Below, in pieces: positions 1-5,652 of a stretch of DNA of 10,770 bases. The DNA comes from Actinomycetota bacterium (GTDB lineage Bacteria > Actinomycetota > Acidimicrobiia > Acidimicrobiales > Ilumatobacteraceae), in the NCBI GenBank assembly GCA_026393655.1, contig JAPKZT010000150.1, positions 1-10,770 on the forward strand, read 5' to 3'. Numbering within the stretch: position 1 is the stretch's first letter; each line of letters begins with the position of its first letter. The notes beneath the pieces were generated by a model. It saw nothing but the letters and a program-made list of their open reading frames with translations. It had not been told where the DNA came from and made no database searches. The translations under genes were made by a program, and so were the position numbers.

Positions 1-235
1 AACCAACAGGTTTTGTCGGATGAACTGTTTCTGGTGTGTCAATACCGATCAGTCGTACAGTCTCGATTGTGCCTTGCAACCGCAGAACAACTGTGTCTCC
101 ATCGATAACTCTGATCACACTTGCGACATCACTCGGCAATTGCTGTGGGCTACTGCACGAAGAACTCAACGACGAAACGATTGCAAGCATCAGAAATATT
201 TGCAACAGCCAATTTTTCGTAAACCGGTGTTTCAC
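1..235 (-). CDS. Staphylococcal-nuclease-like (thermonuclease) lipoprotein, 5' part only
   Basis: This gene begins inside the window and runs off the left edge; 78 codons are visible. The frame opens with GTG at 235-233. Residues 1-27 form a lipoprotein signal: a basic start (VKHRFTK), a hydrophobic core and a lipobox-like LSSSC with the acceptor Cys at 27. The nuclease fold begins at about residue 40 and shows the family's signature pieces: DGDTV at 45-49, VRLIGIDTPE at 60-69 and HPTKP at 72-76. These carry the calcium-binding Asp residues and the Arg and Glu that correspond to Arg35 and Glu43 of S. aureus nuclease. It is inferred to be a membrane-anchored extracytoplasmic nuclease, but the second half, including the equivalent of Arg87, is not visible. 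I see no strong ribosome binding site before the GTG. An internal ATG at 190-188 would remove the basic start of the signal, so GTG is preferred. Confidence 0.88.
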   Translation of the reverse strand, partial: MKHRFTKNWLLQIFLMLAIVSSLSSSCSSPQQLPSDVASVIRVIDGDTVVLRLQGTIETVRLIGIDTPETVHPTKPVG

Positions 236-276
236 AAACTGATGTGTAACACAATTTGCGATTATGGTTGACAGAT

Positions 277-1191
277 ATGGAAAAGCCCTCAGAATTCGGA
301 TTAGGCCGCGTTGGCATCTGGACATCAGCACTTGATTTGCAACCGATGTCTAAAGCAAAAGAAGCAGTAATCGAACTTGAAGAACTTGGTTTTCGTTGCA
401 TCTGGGTGCCAGAGGCAGTTCTTCGTGAACCGTTTGCGTCTTGTGGCGTATTGCTTGAGGCGACCAAGAAAATCACAATGGCTACTGGTATCGCTTCGAT
501 GTATGCGCGCAGTGCCGCAACGATGAACGCCGGCTGGCAAACACTTACAGAATCATTTGGCAATCGTTTTCTTCTGGGTATCGGCGCGAGCCACCAGCAC
601 CTCGTCGAAAAAGTTCACAAAGCTAGTTACGACAAACCGTATTCGGCAATGGTCGAGTATTTAACCGCAATGGATAACGCGTTATTTTTTGGTGCTGCGC
701 CAACGGTTGCGCCACGGCGAGTATTGGCTGCACTCGGCCCGAAGATGCTGAAACTTTCGGCAGAAATGGGCGTCGGCGCTCACCCGTATTTTGTGCCGGT
801 TGAACATACGAGTTTCGCCAGACAGATTCTTGGACCAGATGCATTGCTCGCACCAGAAATCGCCGTCGTATTCGACACAAATCCGCAGACAGCGCGCGAA
901 ACCGCAAAAAAATTTATGTTGACGTACAACCGCTTGCCGAACTATGCCAACAATTTATTGCGTCTTGGTTGGAAGCAAGAAGATATTGCCGGCCCGGACA
1001 AGATGCCAAGTGACGCAATGGTCGATGCAATTGTTGCCTGGGGCACACTTGAGACAATCACAAGTCGGATCACAGCTCATCTTGATGCTGGTGCGTCGCA
1101 CGTATCTGTGCAGGTTCTTGTTGCCGATCAGCTCGCGTTGCCAATGAGCCAGTGGCGCGAATTAGCAACCGTGCTAGCTAATTTCGGCTAA
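277..1191 (+). CDS. LLM-class oxidoreductase, probably F420-dependent (MSMEG_4141-like family)
   Basis: This is a 304-residue protein of the bacterial luciferase-like superfamily, predicted to be a cytoplasmic TIM barrel. The pattern GRVGIWT near residue 10, ELGFRCIWVPEA at 36-47, the ATGIASMYAR strand at 69-78, GNRFLLGIGASH at 95-106 and YDKPYSAM at 118-125 fits the actinobacterial family described as probable F420-dependent oxidoreductase, MSMEG_4141 type, and the length is typical. Family membership predicts hydride transfer with coenzyme F420 (or possibly FMN); the substrate is unknown. I chose ATG 277. The same frame extends to a TTG at 256, but this adds only seven residues without family character. 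No clear ribosome binding site precedes the ATG. A -10-like TATGGT at 263-268 could give a leaderless or nearly leaderless message, but I see no good -35. The stop overlaps the end of the convergent oxygenase gene by four bases. Confidence 0.9.
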   Translation: MEKPSEFGLGRVGIWTSALDLQPMSKAKEAVIELEELGFRCIWVPEAVLREPFASCGVLLEATKKITMATGIASMYARSAATMNAGWQTLTESFGNRFLLGIGASHQHLVEKVHKASYDKPYSAMVEYLTAMDNALFFGAAPTVAPRRVLAALGPKMLKLSAEMGVGAHPYFVPVEHTSFARQILGPDALLAPEIAVVFDTNPQTARETAKKFMLTYNRLPNYANNLLRLGWKQEDIAGPDKMPSDAMVDAIVAWGTLETITSRITAHLDAGASHVSVQVLVADQLALPMSQWRELATVLANFG

Positions 1192-1997
1192 CGCGAGATT
1201 AACGGAAAGCGTTCGTCAGTTAATAAATCGCCGGGGCGCAGTGAGTTTGGTTCGAGTGGTGGCGAAGTCTTCCATGGGCGAGTCGCCCAAACTGCGTCTG
1301 CGTCAACGTACCGAAAACTAATAACGCGGCGGCGGCCTTCGTAGTCAGTGGTCGCTGGGGCGCTGTGCAGCGTTCGAAAGTGAAATGCGACGATGTCGCC
1401 TGGCATCGCTGCAAAACTTTCAATGTCTGTTGATTCGTCTAGTAGTTGCGGCTCAGGAAATTGTTCGTAACCGCGAGCATGATTGACATATGCAGTTTGA
1501 TCCACAAACCTTCGCGGAATAAAATTTTTATCGAAGTCTCGTCGCGATTTTATTGTCCGCAGTGCGATTTTTTCAGGAATCGGATCAAGCGGTACCCACA
1601 AACTCACATTGTTGGTTGAATTGACGCCATAGTACGGATCGTCGTTGTGCCACGGCGTGACCTGGTTGTTACCGGCCTCTTTGACTAAAACATGTTCGTG
1701 AAAGAAACGGCCCGAGGTTGTTTGCATTAGTTCGAGTGCTATTTGTGGAAGCGCGCCAGTCAACGCGTGGTTTTTGTAAGCGTCAAATCGCGACCAATTT
1801 ACATAGTCGTCAAAAAACCGTCCCTGCTTTGAGTTGGCCGCATATTCGTTGGCCCATGGCCCGGGTGATTGCATGTTTTGTTCAACTGCAATTGCAAGTT
1901 CGCCAAGCGCCTTATCATTGAGAACACTTCTCAACACGACAACGCCATCATTTTGATATTTTTCTACATCGCCCGCAGCGACTAAATTATTTTGCAC
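1188..1997 (-). CDS. Phytanoyl-CoA dioxygenase (PhyH) family Fe(II)/2-oxoglutarate oxygenase
   Basis: This 269-residue cytoplasmic protein has the jelly-roll oxygenase signature. An HxD iron-binding pair, H117 and D119, lies in PWHNDDPYY. The distal iron ligand H211 is in FRTLHSAP. R222 lies eleven residues later, the spacing of the 2-oxoglutarate-binding Arg in PhyH proteins, so all expected catalytic residues are present. The family hydroxylates acyl-CoA or small-molecule substrates using O2 and 2-oxoglutarate; the substrate here is unknown. It follows the SDR gene on the same strand, 51 bases downstream, and is probably co-transcribed with it. The start is GTG at 1997-1995, which lies inside the last copy of a 14-bp tandem repeat, and no Shine-Dalgarno sequence is visible before it. 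The 3' end overlaps the convergent LLM gene by four bases. Confidence 0.9.
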   Translation of the reverse strand: MQNNLVAAGDVEKYQNDGVVVLRSVLNDKALGELAIAVEQNMQSPGPWANEYAANSKQGRFFDDYVNWSRFDAYKNHALTGALPQIALELMQTTSGRFFHEHVLVKEAGNNQVTPWHNDDPYYGVNSTNNVSLWVPLDPIPEKIALRTIKSRRDFDKNFIPRRFVDQTAYVNHARGYEQFPEPQLLDESTDIESFAAMPGDIVAFHFRTLHSAPATTDYEGRRRVISFRYVDADAVWATRPWKTSPPLEPNSLRPGDLLTDERFPLISR

Positions 1998-2049
1998 GGT
2001 CTAATACGCACGGTCTAATACGCACGGTCTAATTTGCACGGTCTAGTTT
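1994..2049. repeat. Four 14-bp tandem repeats across the SDR-oxygenase junction
   Basis: Four head-to-tail 14-bp units lie at 1994-2007, 2008-2021, 2022-2035 and 2036-2049. The first two are identical (GCACGGTCTAATAC on plus); the third ends in TTT and the fourth reads CTAGTTT. Read in the gene direction (minus), the unit is about GTATTAGACCGTGC, so every copy contains a TAG and a GTG. The array fills essentially the whole gap between the SDR stop and the oxygenase start. The GTG of the copy nearest the oxygenase (1997-1995) is its start codon. The other GTGs open very short frames that soon meet stops. Confidence 0.97.
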
Positions 2050-2855
2050 TATACGCCAAGCGTACGAAGTTGCAGTTTGCGCATTCCTGCAAGCCAGCGC
2101 TGATGCTCGGTTGCTTTCTTGGCGACAAATTGCGCTACTTCGGGATGCGGCAAAATCAAAAAAGTTTCTTCACGAAGCGTCGCCACAACAATTTCGGCGA
2201 CTTGCTCTGGTTCGAGCACAACACCTGAAGCGCGCACAACATTGCCGTTATCTGCTGCCATTGCTTCATCGGAGCGTCGCAACATATTTGTGTTGACACC
2301 TTGCGGACACAGGCAACTCACGCGCAACCCACGGTTGCCATAAGTGATCGAAAGCCACTCGGCGAATGCCAGCGCGGCATGTTTTGTCAGTGAATATGGC
2401 GCAGAACCAATTGCAGTGAGCAAACCAGCAGCCGACGCCGTGCTTACGAAATATCCATGACCAGCCTCCAGCCAATCGTCAATTAAATATTTCACAGCCC
2501 ATCGGTGGGCATGCACGTTTATTGCAAACGATGTGTCCCATGCGTCTTCGGTGGTTGTGAGATCGGTGCCCATCGCCACACCCGCATTTGCATAAAACAA
2601 ATCGACAAATCCTAAAAATTGTTTCGACTTTGCAACCAGATCTGCATTCGCATGTTCAGTGGATAAGTCACACGCAACGGCGAAAGCCGAATTCGGTCGC
2701 TTGGCGTTTAGTTGCGAAACTACTTCATCCAAAAGTTTTTGGTCGCGATCAGCCAGAACTACGCGCGCACCCTGGCTATGAAATGCTTCAGCAACTGCTT
2801 TTCCGATGCCATTTGCGGCGCCGGTCACAACTGTATTTTTATTGGCTAAATCCAT
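2049..2855 (-). CDS. Short-chain dehydrogenase/reductase (classical SDR)
   Basis: This 268-residue soluble NAD(P)-dependent oxidoreductase has all classical SDR motifs. The glycine-rich cofactor loop TGAANGIG is at 11-18, D63 is in the ACDLS segment and NAG is at 90-92. The catalytic residues are N113, S141 and the Y154/K158 pair of YSLTK. An acidic D36 at the end of the second strand (VVLADRD) suggests a preference for NAD(H) over NADP(H). SDRs of this kind oxidise secondary alcohols or reduce ketones; the substrate is unknown. It is the first gene of a two-gene minus-strand unit with the PhyH-type oxygenase, so its substrate may be a product of that hydroxylation (inference). Its ATG (2855-2853) has no Shine-Dalgarno, but a TAACAT -10-like box sits six bases upstream, compatible with a leaderless message. 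Confidence 0.93.
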   Translation of the reverse strand: MDLANKNTVVTGAANGIGKAVAEAFHSQGARVVLADRDQKLLDEVVSQLNAKRPNSAFAVACDLSTEHANADLVAKSKQFLGFVDLFYANAGVAMGTDLTTTEDAWDTSFAINVHAHRWAVKYLIDDWLEAGHGYFVSTASAAGLLTAIGSAPYSLTKHAALAFAEWLSITYGNRGLRVSCLCPQGVNTNMLRRSDEAMAADNGNVVRASGVVLEPEQVAEIVVATLREETFLILPHPEVAQFVAKKATEHQRWLAGMRKLQLRTLGV

Positions 2856-2861
2856 ATTGTG

Positions 2862-2867
2862 ATGTTA
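2862..2867 (-). promoter_or_regulatory. Putative -10 box for a leaderless SDR transcript
   Basis: On the minus strand TAACAT lies exactly six bases before the SDR ATG, so transcription would begin at or next to the start codon. A TG two bases upstream (TGCG TAACAT) may act as an extended -10, and no convincing -35 is seen. The six-base spacing matches that at the two plus-strand promoters near 5640 and 6010. Confidence 0.45.
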
Positions 2868-2934
2868 CGCACAAGCAGGGCACCGCTACCATTCGGAAAA
2901 CTGTGCTTGTAATAACGATGTGACATGCTTCGGA

Positions 2935-3042
2935 CATAATTAGAGGGCAAAGCCGTCGCCGAGTGTGTTAGTCGCACTAGCCTTCGGTTCACCAGCTAGA
3001 TAGTCAAAATAATTTTAAAAATTTATCGAGAGGTTAAAGCAC
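2935..3042 (+). promoter_or_regulatory. Possible -10 box and structured leader of the small acidic gene
   Basis: This gap sits between the divergent SDR gene and the 57-residue gene. CATAAT at 2935-2940 differs from TATAAT at one position; no -35 is present at normal spacing. If it is used, the message has a leader of about 95 nt, unlike the leaderless neighbours. Two hairpins can be drawn. In one, AGTGTG (2962-2967) pairs with CGCACT (2973-2978), including one G-T pair. In the other, CTAGC (2977-2981) pairs with GCTAG (2995-2999). They share bases 2977-2978, so they cannot both form fully. I recognise no known riboswitch class. Confidence 0.3.
3028..3033 (+). promoter_or_regulatory. Ribosome binding site of the 57-residue gene
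   Basis: GAGAGG ends nine bases before ATG 3043 and is the clearest Shine-Dalgarno sequence in the window. Its position fixes the start of a gene that would otherwise be easy to miss because of its size. Confidence 0.75.
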
Positions 3043-3216
3043 ATGACAGATTCACGTGAAGCAGCAGTCATTACCGAAGCCCTTGGTGTAATTGATAAGG
3101 CACTTGGCGAAATGTTGCAGCGCGAATTGGTTTCAACCGGCGAAGTTGCTGATCTGTTATTAGATGTTCGGTTGTTGTTGACAACCAGCGCAACCGCTTC
3201 TACACCTGAGGCGTAA
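3043..3216 (+). CDS. Small acidic protein of unknown function (57 residues)
   Basis: I do not recognise this gene. It starts at ATG 3043 behind a good ribosome binding site and ends with TAA at 3214-3216. The product is soluble, acidic and mostly helical by composition. Residues 4-30 (from SREAAVITEALG through LGEMLQRELV) and 32-47 (TGEVADLLLDVRLLL) have leucines and other hydrophobic residues at helix-like spacing, suggesting a two-helix hairpin or a small dimer. The last ten residues, rich in Thr, Ser and Ala, look unstructured. There is no signal peptide, membrane segment or cysteine. It is transcribed alone, divergent from the SDR gene and convergent with the PAP2 gene. The ribosome binding site, codon use like its neighbours and the tight fit before a hairpin argue that it is real. 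Confidence 0.75.
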   Translation: MTDSREAAVITEALGVIDKALGEMLQRELVSTGEVADLLLDVRLLLTTSATASTPEA

Positions 3217-3222
3217 TCTTCA

Positions 3223-3236
3223 CGCGCTTGGGCGCG
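3223..3236. terminator. Short GC hairpin between convergent genes
   Basis: CGCGC (3223-3227) pairs with GCGCG (3232-3236) around a TTGG loop. It lies in the 24-base gap between the stop of the small gene and the stop of the convergent PAP2 gene. No real T-tract follows on either strand (only TTT after GGGG on plus), so it would be a weak, possibly bidirectional, terminator. Confidence 0.4.
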
Positions 3237-3240
3237 GGGT

Positions 3241-3780
3241 TTAGAAAAACAAAATTGCGAGGTGGACAAGCAGACCCATCGAACTACCGATCAGAGCACC
3301 GGCAAAAATATCGGTGGCGTGGTGAATGCGCACGGCGACTCGGCTGGTGGCGACGATAACTGCGAACACAAACCATGTGGCAATTGCAGGCCAAGTTGAC
3401 CAGCGTGTCAATACGACGGCTGCAAAAAAAGCAGAACTTGCGTGCCCACTTGGAAAACTCGAAGTTCGAGGTTTGCGAATTTTAAATCGCGTGTCACCTT
3501 TGACGGTCGGTCTTTGGCGCTTGAAAAACGGTTTGATGCCCTGATTAAGTATCAGGCTCTCGACGCCCATTAGCGCCGAAAGAATTAGTGCTTGCTTGGT
3601 GCGGGTGTGATCGGTAACTGCGCGCACGATGCCGACGATGTGCCACAGCATGCCGAAGTCGCCAAGCGCAGTGGCCGTTGTGAACAACCAGATGGTCGGT
3701 TTGAAATTGCGAGTCGGCTCTAAAAATTGATCAATTCTCAGATCAACTGCGTGCAATTTCGCGCGACGAGACTCGTTCAT
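3241..3780 (-). CDS. PAP2-family membrane phosphatase
   Basis: This 179-residue protein carries all three PAP2 (phosphatidic acid phosphatase type 2 / acid phosphatase) motifs: KPFFKRQRP at 83-91 (K-x6-RP), PSGH at 110-113, and SRVAVRIHHATD at 146-157 (SR-x5-H-x3-D). H113 and H153 are the expected catalytic histidines and D157 their partner. Hydrophobic stretches at roughly 28-52, 62-82, 115-126, 130-148 and 158-177 fit a multi-span membrane protein. The family removes phosphate from lipid phosphates such as phosphatidic acid or isoprenyl pyrophosphates; the substrate here is unknown. It is the last gene of a likely three-gene minus-strand unit, starting nine bases after the RecB-like stop. 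Its ATG (3780-3778) directly follows a small inverted repeat. Confidence 0.92.
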   Translation of the reverse strand: MNESRRAKLHAVDLRIDQFLEPTRNFKPTIWLFTTATALGDFGMLWHIVGIVRAVTDHTRTKQALILSALMGVESLILNQGIKPFFKRQRPTVKGDTRFKIRKPRTSSFPSGHASSAFFAAVVLTRWSTWPAIATWFVFAVIVATSRVAVRIHHATDIFAGALIGSSMGLLVHLAILFF

Positions 3781-3797
3781 GAGATATTTCTAATCTC
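3781..3797 (-). promoter_or_regulatory. Inverted repeat abutting the PAP2 start codon
   Basis: GAGAT (3781-3785) and ATCTC (3793-3797) form a five-base stem around a seven-base loop directly before the PAP2 ATG, overlapping the end of the RecB-like gene. On the minus strand AAGAGATTA is followed by an ATCTC just before ATG. This closely resembles the region before the LLM gene at 7851. It may hold the ribosome binding site or affect coupling; that is an inference. Confidence 0.35.
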
Positions 3798-4623
3798 TTG
3801 GAATCACTGGATATAGTTCGGGCGCTTTAATTTTTGCCTGCGAGTCGTCGCCGCCAAATTCGGGGCACCATTGCTTGAAGGCACAAAAATTGCAAAGCCC
3901 AGATTTGTTGGTGGCAAAAACGCCCGACTGACAAGACTCTGCGATTTGGTCGAATGTTCTATTTGCTGCAGTCTCGCACTTGATATTTGATTGCGTCGTG
4001 ACTTCTACTTCTATTGGTGTGCTCGACTTTAGATACATCAGTCGAAGTTTTTTTGGCAGTTCGCCGCGTACACGCAAACATAAAGATGCGTAAAGATGCA
4101 TGTTGTCCATTTTGTTAGCGCCAAATCTTGCAGATGGTGTCTTGCCAGTCTTGTAATCGCTAATAACCAGCTGATCATTTTCGTCGTATTCAAGCCGATC
4201 GATGATTCCGCCAAGGACGAATTTACCAAAGTCTGCTTCGAGTTTTAACTCAAGGCCGATTACTTTTGTGTTTCTCGGGTTCTCCATGCGGTAGTAGCCA
4301 TTCAAGATTTCACGCGAATCTTTGAAGAATGCGTCGCGAGCATCGTCGCTCAGGCCGAGTGCTATAAATCTGACTGATGATTCGTATTGAGTTTTAGTAA
4401 TTTCGAAAGCTTCACGAGCGGCTTCTGGTGTGCGCATTTCTGAGTCGTGGGCGAGTAACAACTCGAGCACTTTATGAACGAAGTTACCTTTAACTAAATG
4501 TACTTGCGGCGGCTCAGGAAGTTTTTCAATTGAGACAAATCGAAATTGCATTGGGCAAGAGCGAAAACTACTAATCCTCGACGGTGACAGGGTTAATGGG
4601 ATTGGATAAATAGGTGCTGTCAC
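3790..4623 (-). CDS. RecB-like PD-(D/E)XK nuclease with Fe-S cluster cysteines
   Basis: This 277-residue protein belongs to the RecB/Cas4-like branch of the PD-(D/E)XK nucleases. The N-terminal LSPSRISSFRSCPMQF (12-27) is the usual opening, with the first cluster cysteine at C23. H50 (GNFVHKVLELLL), D142 (GIIDRLEY) and D156 with K158 (ISDYKTGK) supply the metal-binding and catalytic set, and a QxxxY-like helix follows near 172-182. C244, C247 and C253 (CNFCAFKQWC) complete a four-cysteine set typical of a 4Fe-4S cluster in AddB, Cas4 and similar proteins. It is expected to cut single-stranded or unwound DNA. No helicase domain, Cas gene or CRISPR array is nearby, so it is a stand-alone form; similar single-domain proteins are common in actinobacteria. 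The GTG start (4623-4621) follows a 59-base gap after the hydrolase gene and lacks a clear Shine-Dalgarno. Confidence 0.88.
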   Translation of the reverse strand: MTAPIYPIPLTLSPSRISSFRSCPMQFRFVSIEKLPEPPQVHLVKGNFVHKVLELLLAHDSEMRTPEAAREAFEITKTQYESSVRFIALGLSDDARDAFFKDSREILNGYYRMENPRNTKVIGLELKLEADFGKFVLGGIIDRLEYDENDQLVISDYKTGKTPSARFGANKMDNMHLYASLCLRVRGELPKKLRLMYLKSSTPIEVEVTTQSNIKCETAANRTFDQIAESCQSGVFATNKSGLCNFCAFKQWCPEFGGDDSQAKIKAPELYPVIPRD

Positions 4624-4682
4624 GACACGATCAATCTACGACATACTTTTTAGCAGCACTAGTTTTTAGTAAAACTGTCATT

Positions 4683-5612
4683 TTAAGAAGTGAGCGCATC
4701 AACTTCTCGCACAAGGTCAGCAAGGCGGTGAGGCTGTTGCATCGGTCCAAAGTGTCCAACATCTGACCATTGGATGAACTTTGAATTTCGAATCTCTTTG
4801 GCAATTAATTCGGACCATGCAGAAGGTTGGTTCGGTGCAACGGCGCCGGCAACGATCCAGGTCGGCACTTGCAACAAATGCAACCGTTCCCAAGTTTCGT
4901 GCGATGCGCCGGTTTCGTAAGTTCTGGCCTCATGTTCTGGGTGGCATTTAAGAACAACGCAATTTTCGTTAGTTTCGGCAATCTGCGAATCTCTAAACCC
5001 ATAATCAACATAAGCGCGTAGAGATTTTTCGTTGAACACATTCATCGGTGGTTTCGAAGAATAATTCGCAAATGCTTCGTCTCGTGACGCAAATGTCGTA
5101 CGCCGTCGTCGGGCACCTTCGACCAATGGGCTGGGCTGGTGCGGTGTCGTACTCGCCTCACGCATTGATGCCGGAAAGATAATCGGCTCATAAAGAATTA
5201 ATGCCTTAAAAAGTTCGGGCTCACTTAAAGCTGCCATGGCCAAGGCCGCAGCACCCATTGAATGCCCAACAGCGATTATCTGATTGTTGTTTTTCAGAGA
5301 TCTGGCGACTGCGAGAGCGTCGTCACAATAACTTTGCCAGTCGACAGCCCAGTCTTTGATTAATAGTGAATCGCCGTAGCCCCGATAGTCAAAAGATGTA
5401 CACGCGTAGTCGCTTTGCAATGTCTCAACTACCGGATCAAAACATCGACCATGAAAACCTGTGGCGTGAGACAGCATCACTGCGGGCTTTAAGTCTTGTT
5501 GCGATGATTGATTTTCGTCTGCAAAATCGTTGAAACGACCGTATTTATAAACACTTAATTCAACTAAATCGGTAGATGCGATGTGTTCGGTGATCAACGA
5601 GATGTTTTTCAT
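4683..5612 (-). CDS. Alpha/beta-fold hydrolase
   Basis: This 309-residue cytoplasmic hydrolase has the oxyanion-hole segment SHATGFHG at 48-55, the strand DYRGYGDS at 75-82, the nucleophile elbow GHSMG at 116-120 (S118) and the catalytic histidine H287 in DVGHFGPMQQP. The usual acidic residue after the strand at 250-256 (TWIVAGAVAP) is not obvious. E142 in ILYEPI, at the end of the preceding strand, could serve instead, as in some haloalkane dehalogenases. The substrate may be an ester, epoxide, lactone or C-C bond and cannot be told from sequence. A cap region near 150-240 includes the basic stretch GARRRRTT. It is the first gene of the minus-strand unit with the nuclease and phosphatase, and its ATG faces the promoter of the lysine-rich gene. 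Confidence 0.88.
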   Translation of the reverse strand: MKNISLITEHIASTDLVELSVYKYGRFNDFADENQSSQQDLKPAVMLSHATGFHGRCFDPVVETLQSDYACTSFDYRGYGDSLLIKDWAVDWQSYCDDALAVARSLKNNNQIIAVGHSMGAAALAMAALSEPELFKALILYEPIIFPASMREASTTPHQPSPLVEGARRRRTTFASRDEAFANYSSKPPMNVFNEKSLRAYVDYGFRDSQIAETNENCVVLKCHPEHEARTYETGASHETWERLHLLQVPTWIVAGAVAPNQPSAWSELIAKEIRNSKFIQWSDVGHFGPMQQPHRLADLVREVDALTS

Positions 5613-5616
5613 ACTA

Positions 5617-5646
5617 TTGCATTAGGTCTGTTCGTTGCACTATGTT
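5617..5646 (+). promoter_or_regulatory. Promoter of the lysine-rich gene (leaderless geometry)
   Basis: TTGCAT (5617-5622) and TATGTT (5641-5646) are separated by 18 bases, and the chosen ATG begins seven bases after the -10 box. Transcription would therefore start at or beside the A of ATG 5653. The same layout occurs before the acyl-CoA synthetase. Confidence 0.6.
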
Positions 5647-5652
5647 ATGACG

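Noticed and set aside
20..271. A plus-strand frame of 83 codons at the left edge
   Set aside because: It is antisense to the nuclease lipoprotein, which has clear motifs; the plus-strand product has no recognisable character.
268..273. TTGACA, a perfect -35 consensus just before ATG 277
   Set aside because: A matching -10 box would fall inside the LLM coding sequence, so it cannot drive that gene from its start; probably chance.
256..276. A TTG start for the first LLM gene, seven codons upstream of ATG 277
   Set aside because: The added residues have no family character, and ATG 277 gives a normal family start. TTG would also lack a ribosome binding site.
1994..2049. Reading the 14-bp repeats as a small CRISPR array
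   Set aside because: The units are directly head to tail with no spacers and are much too short; no Cas genes are present. The Fe-S RecB-like nuclease is not next to it.
3015..3269. An 84-codon minus-strand frame covering the small acidic gene
   Set aside because: It overlaps the start of the PAP2 3' end and is antisense to the gene with the good ribosome binding site; its product has no recognisable features.
4661..4676. AGTTTT-TAGT-AAAACT hairpin after the hydrolase gene as a terminator
   Set aside because: The stem is weak and A/T only, with no T-tract. The downstream nuclease gene is probably in the same unit, so termination here is doubtful.
5635..5652. Longer starts (TTG 5635 or ATG 5647) for the lysine-rich gene
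   Set aside because: The -10-like TATGTT at 5641-5646 lies over the first and next to the second, so transcription probably begins at 5653. ATG 5647 cannot be fully excluded.
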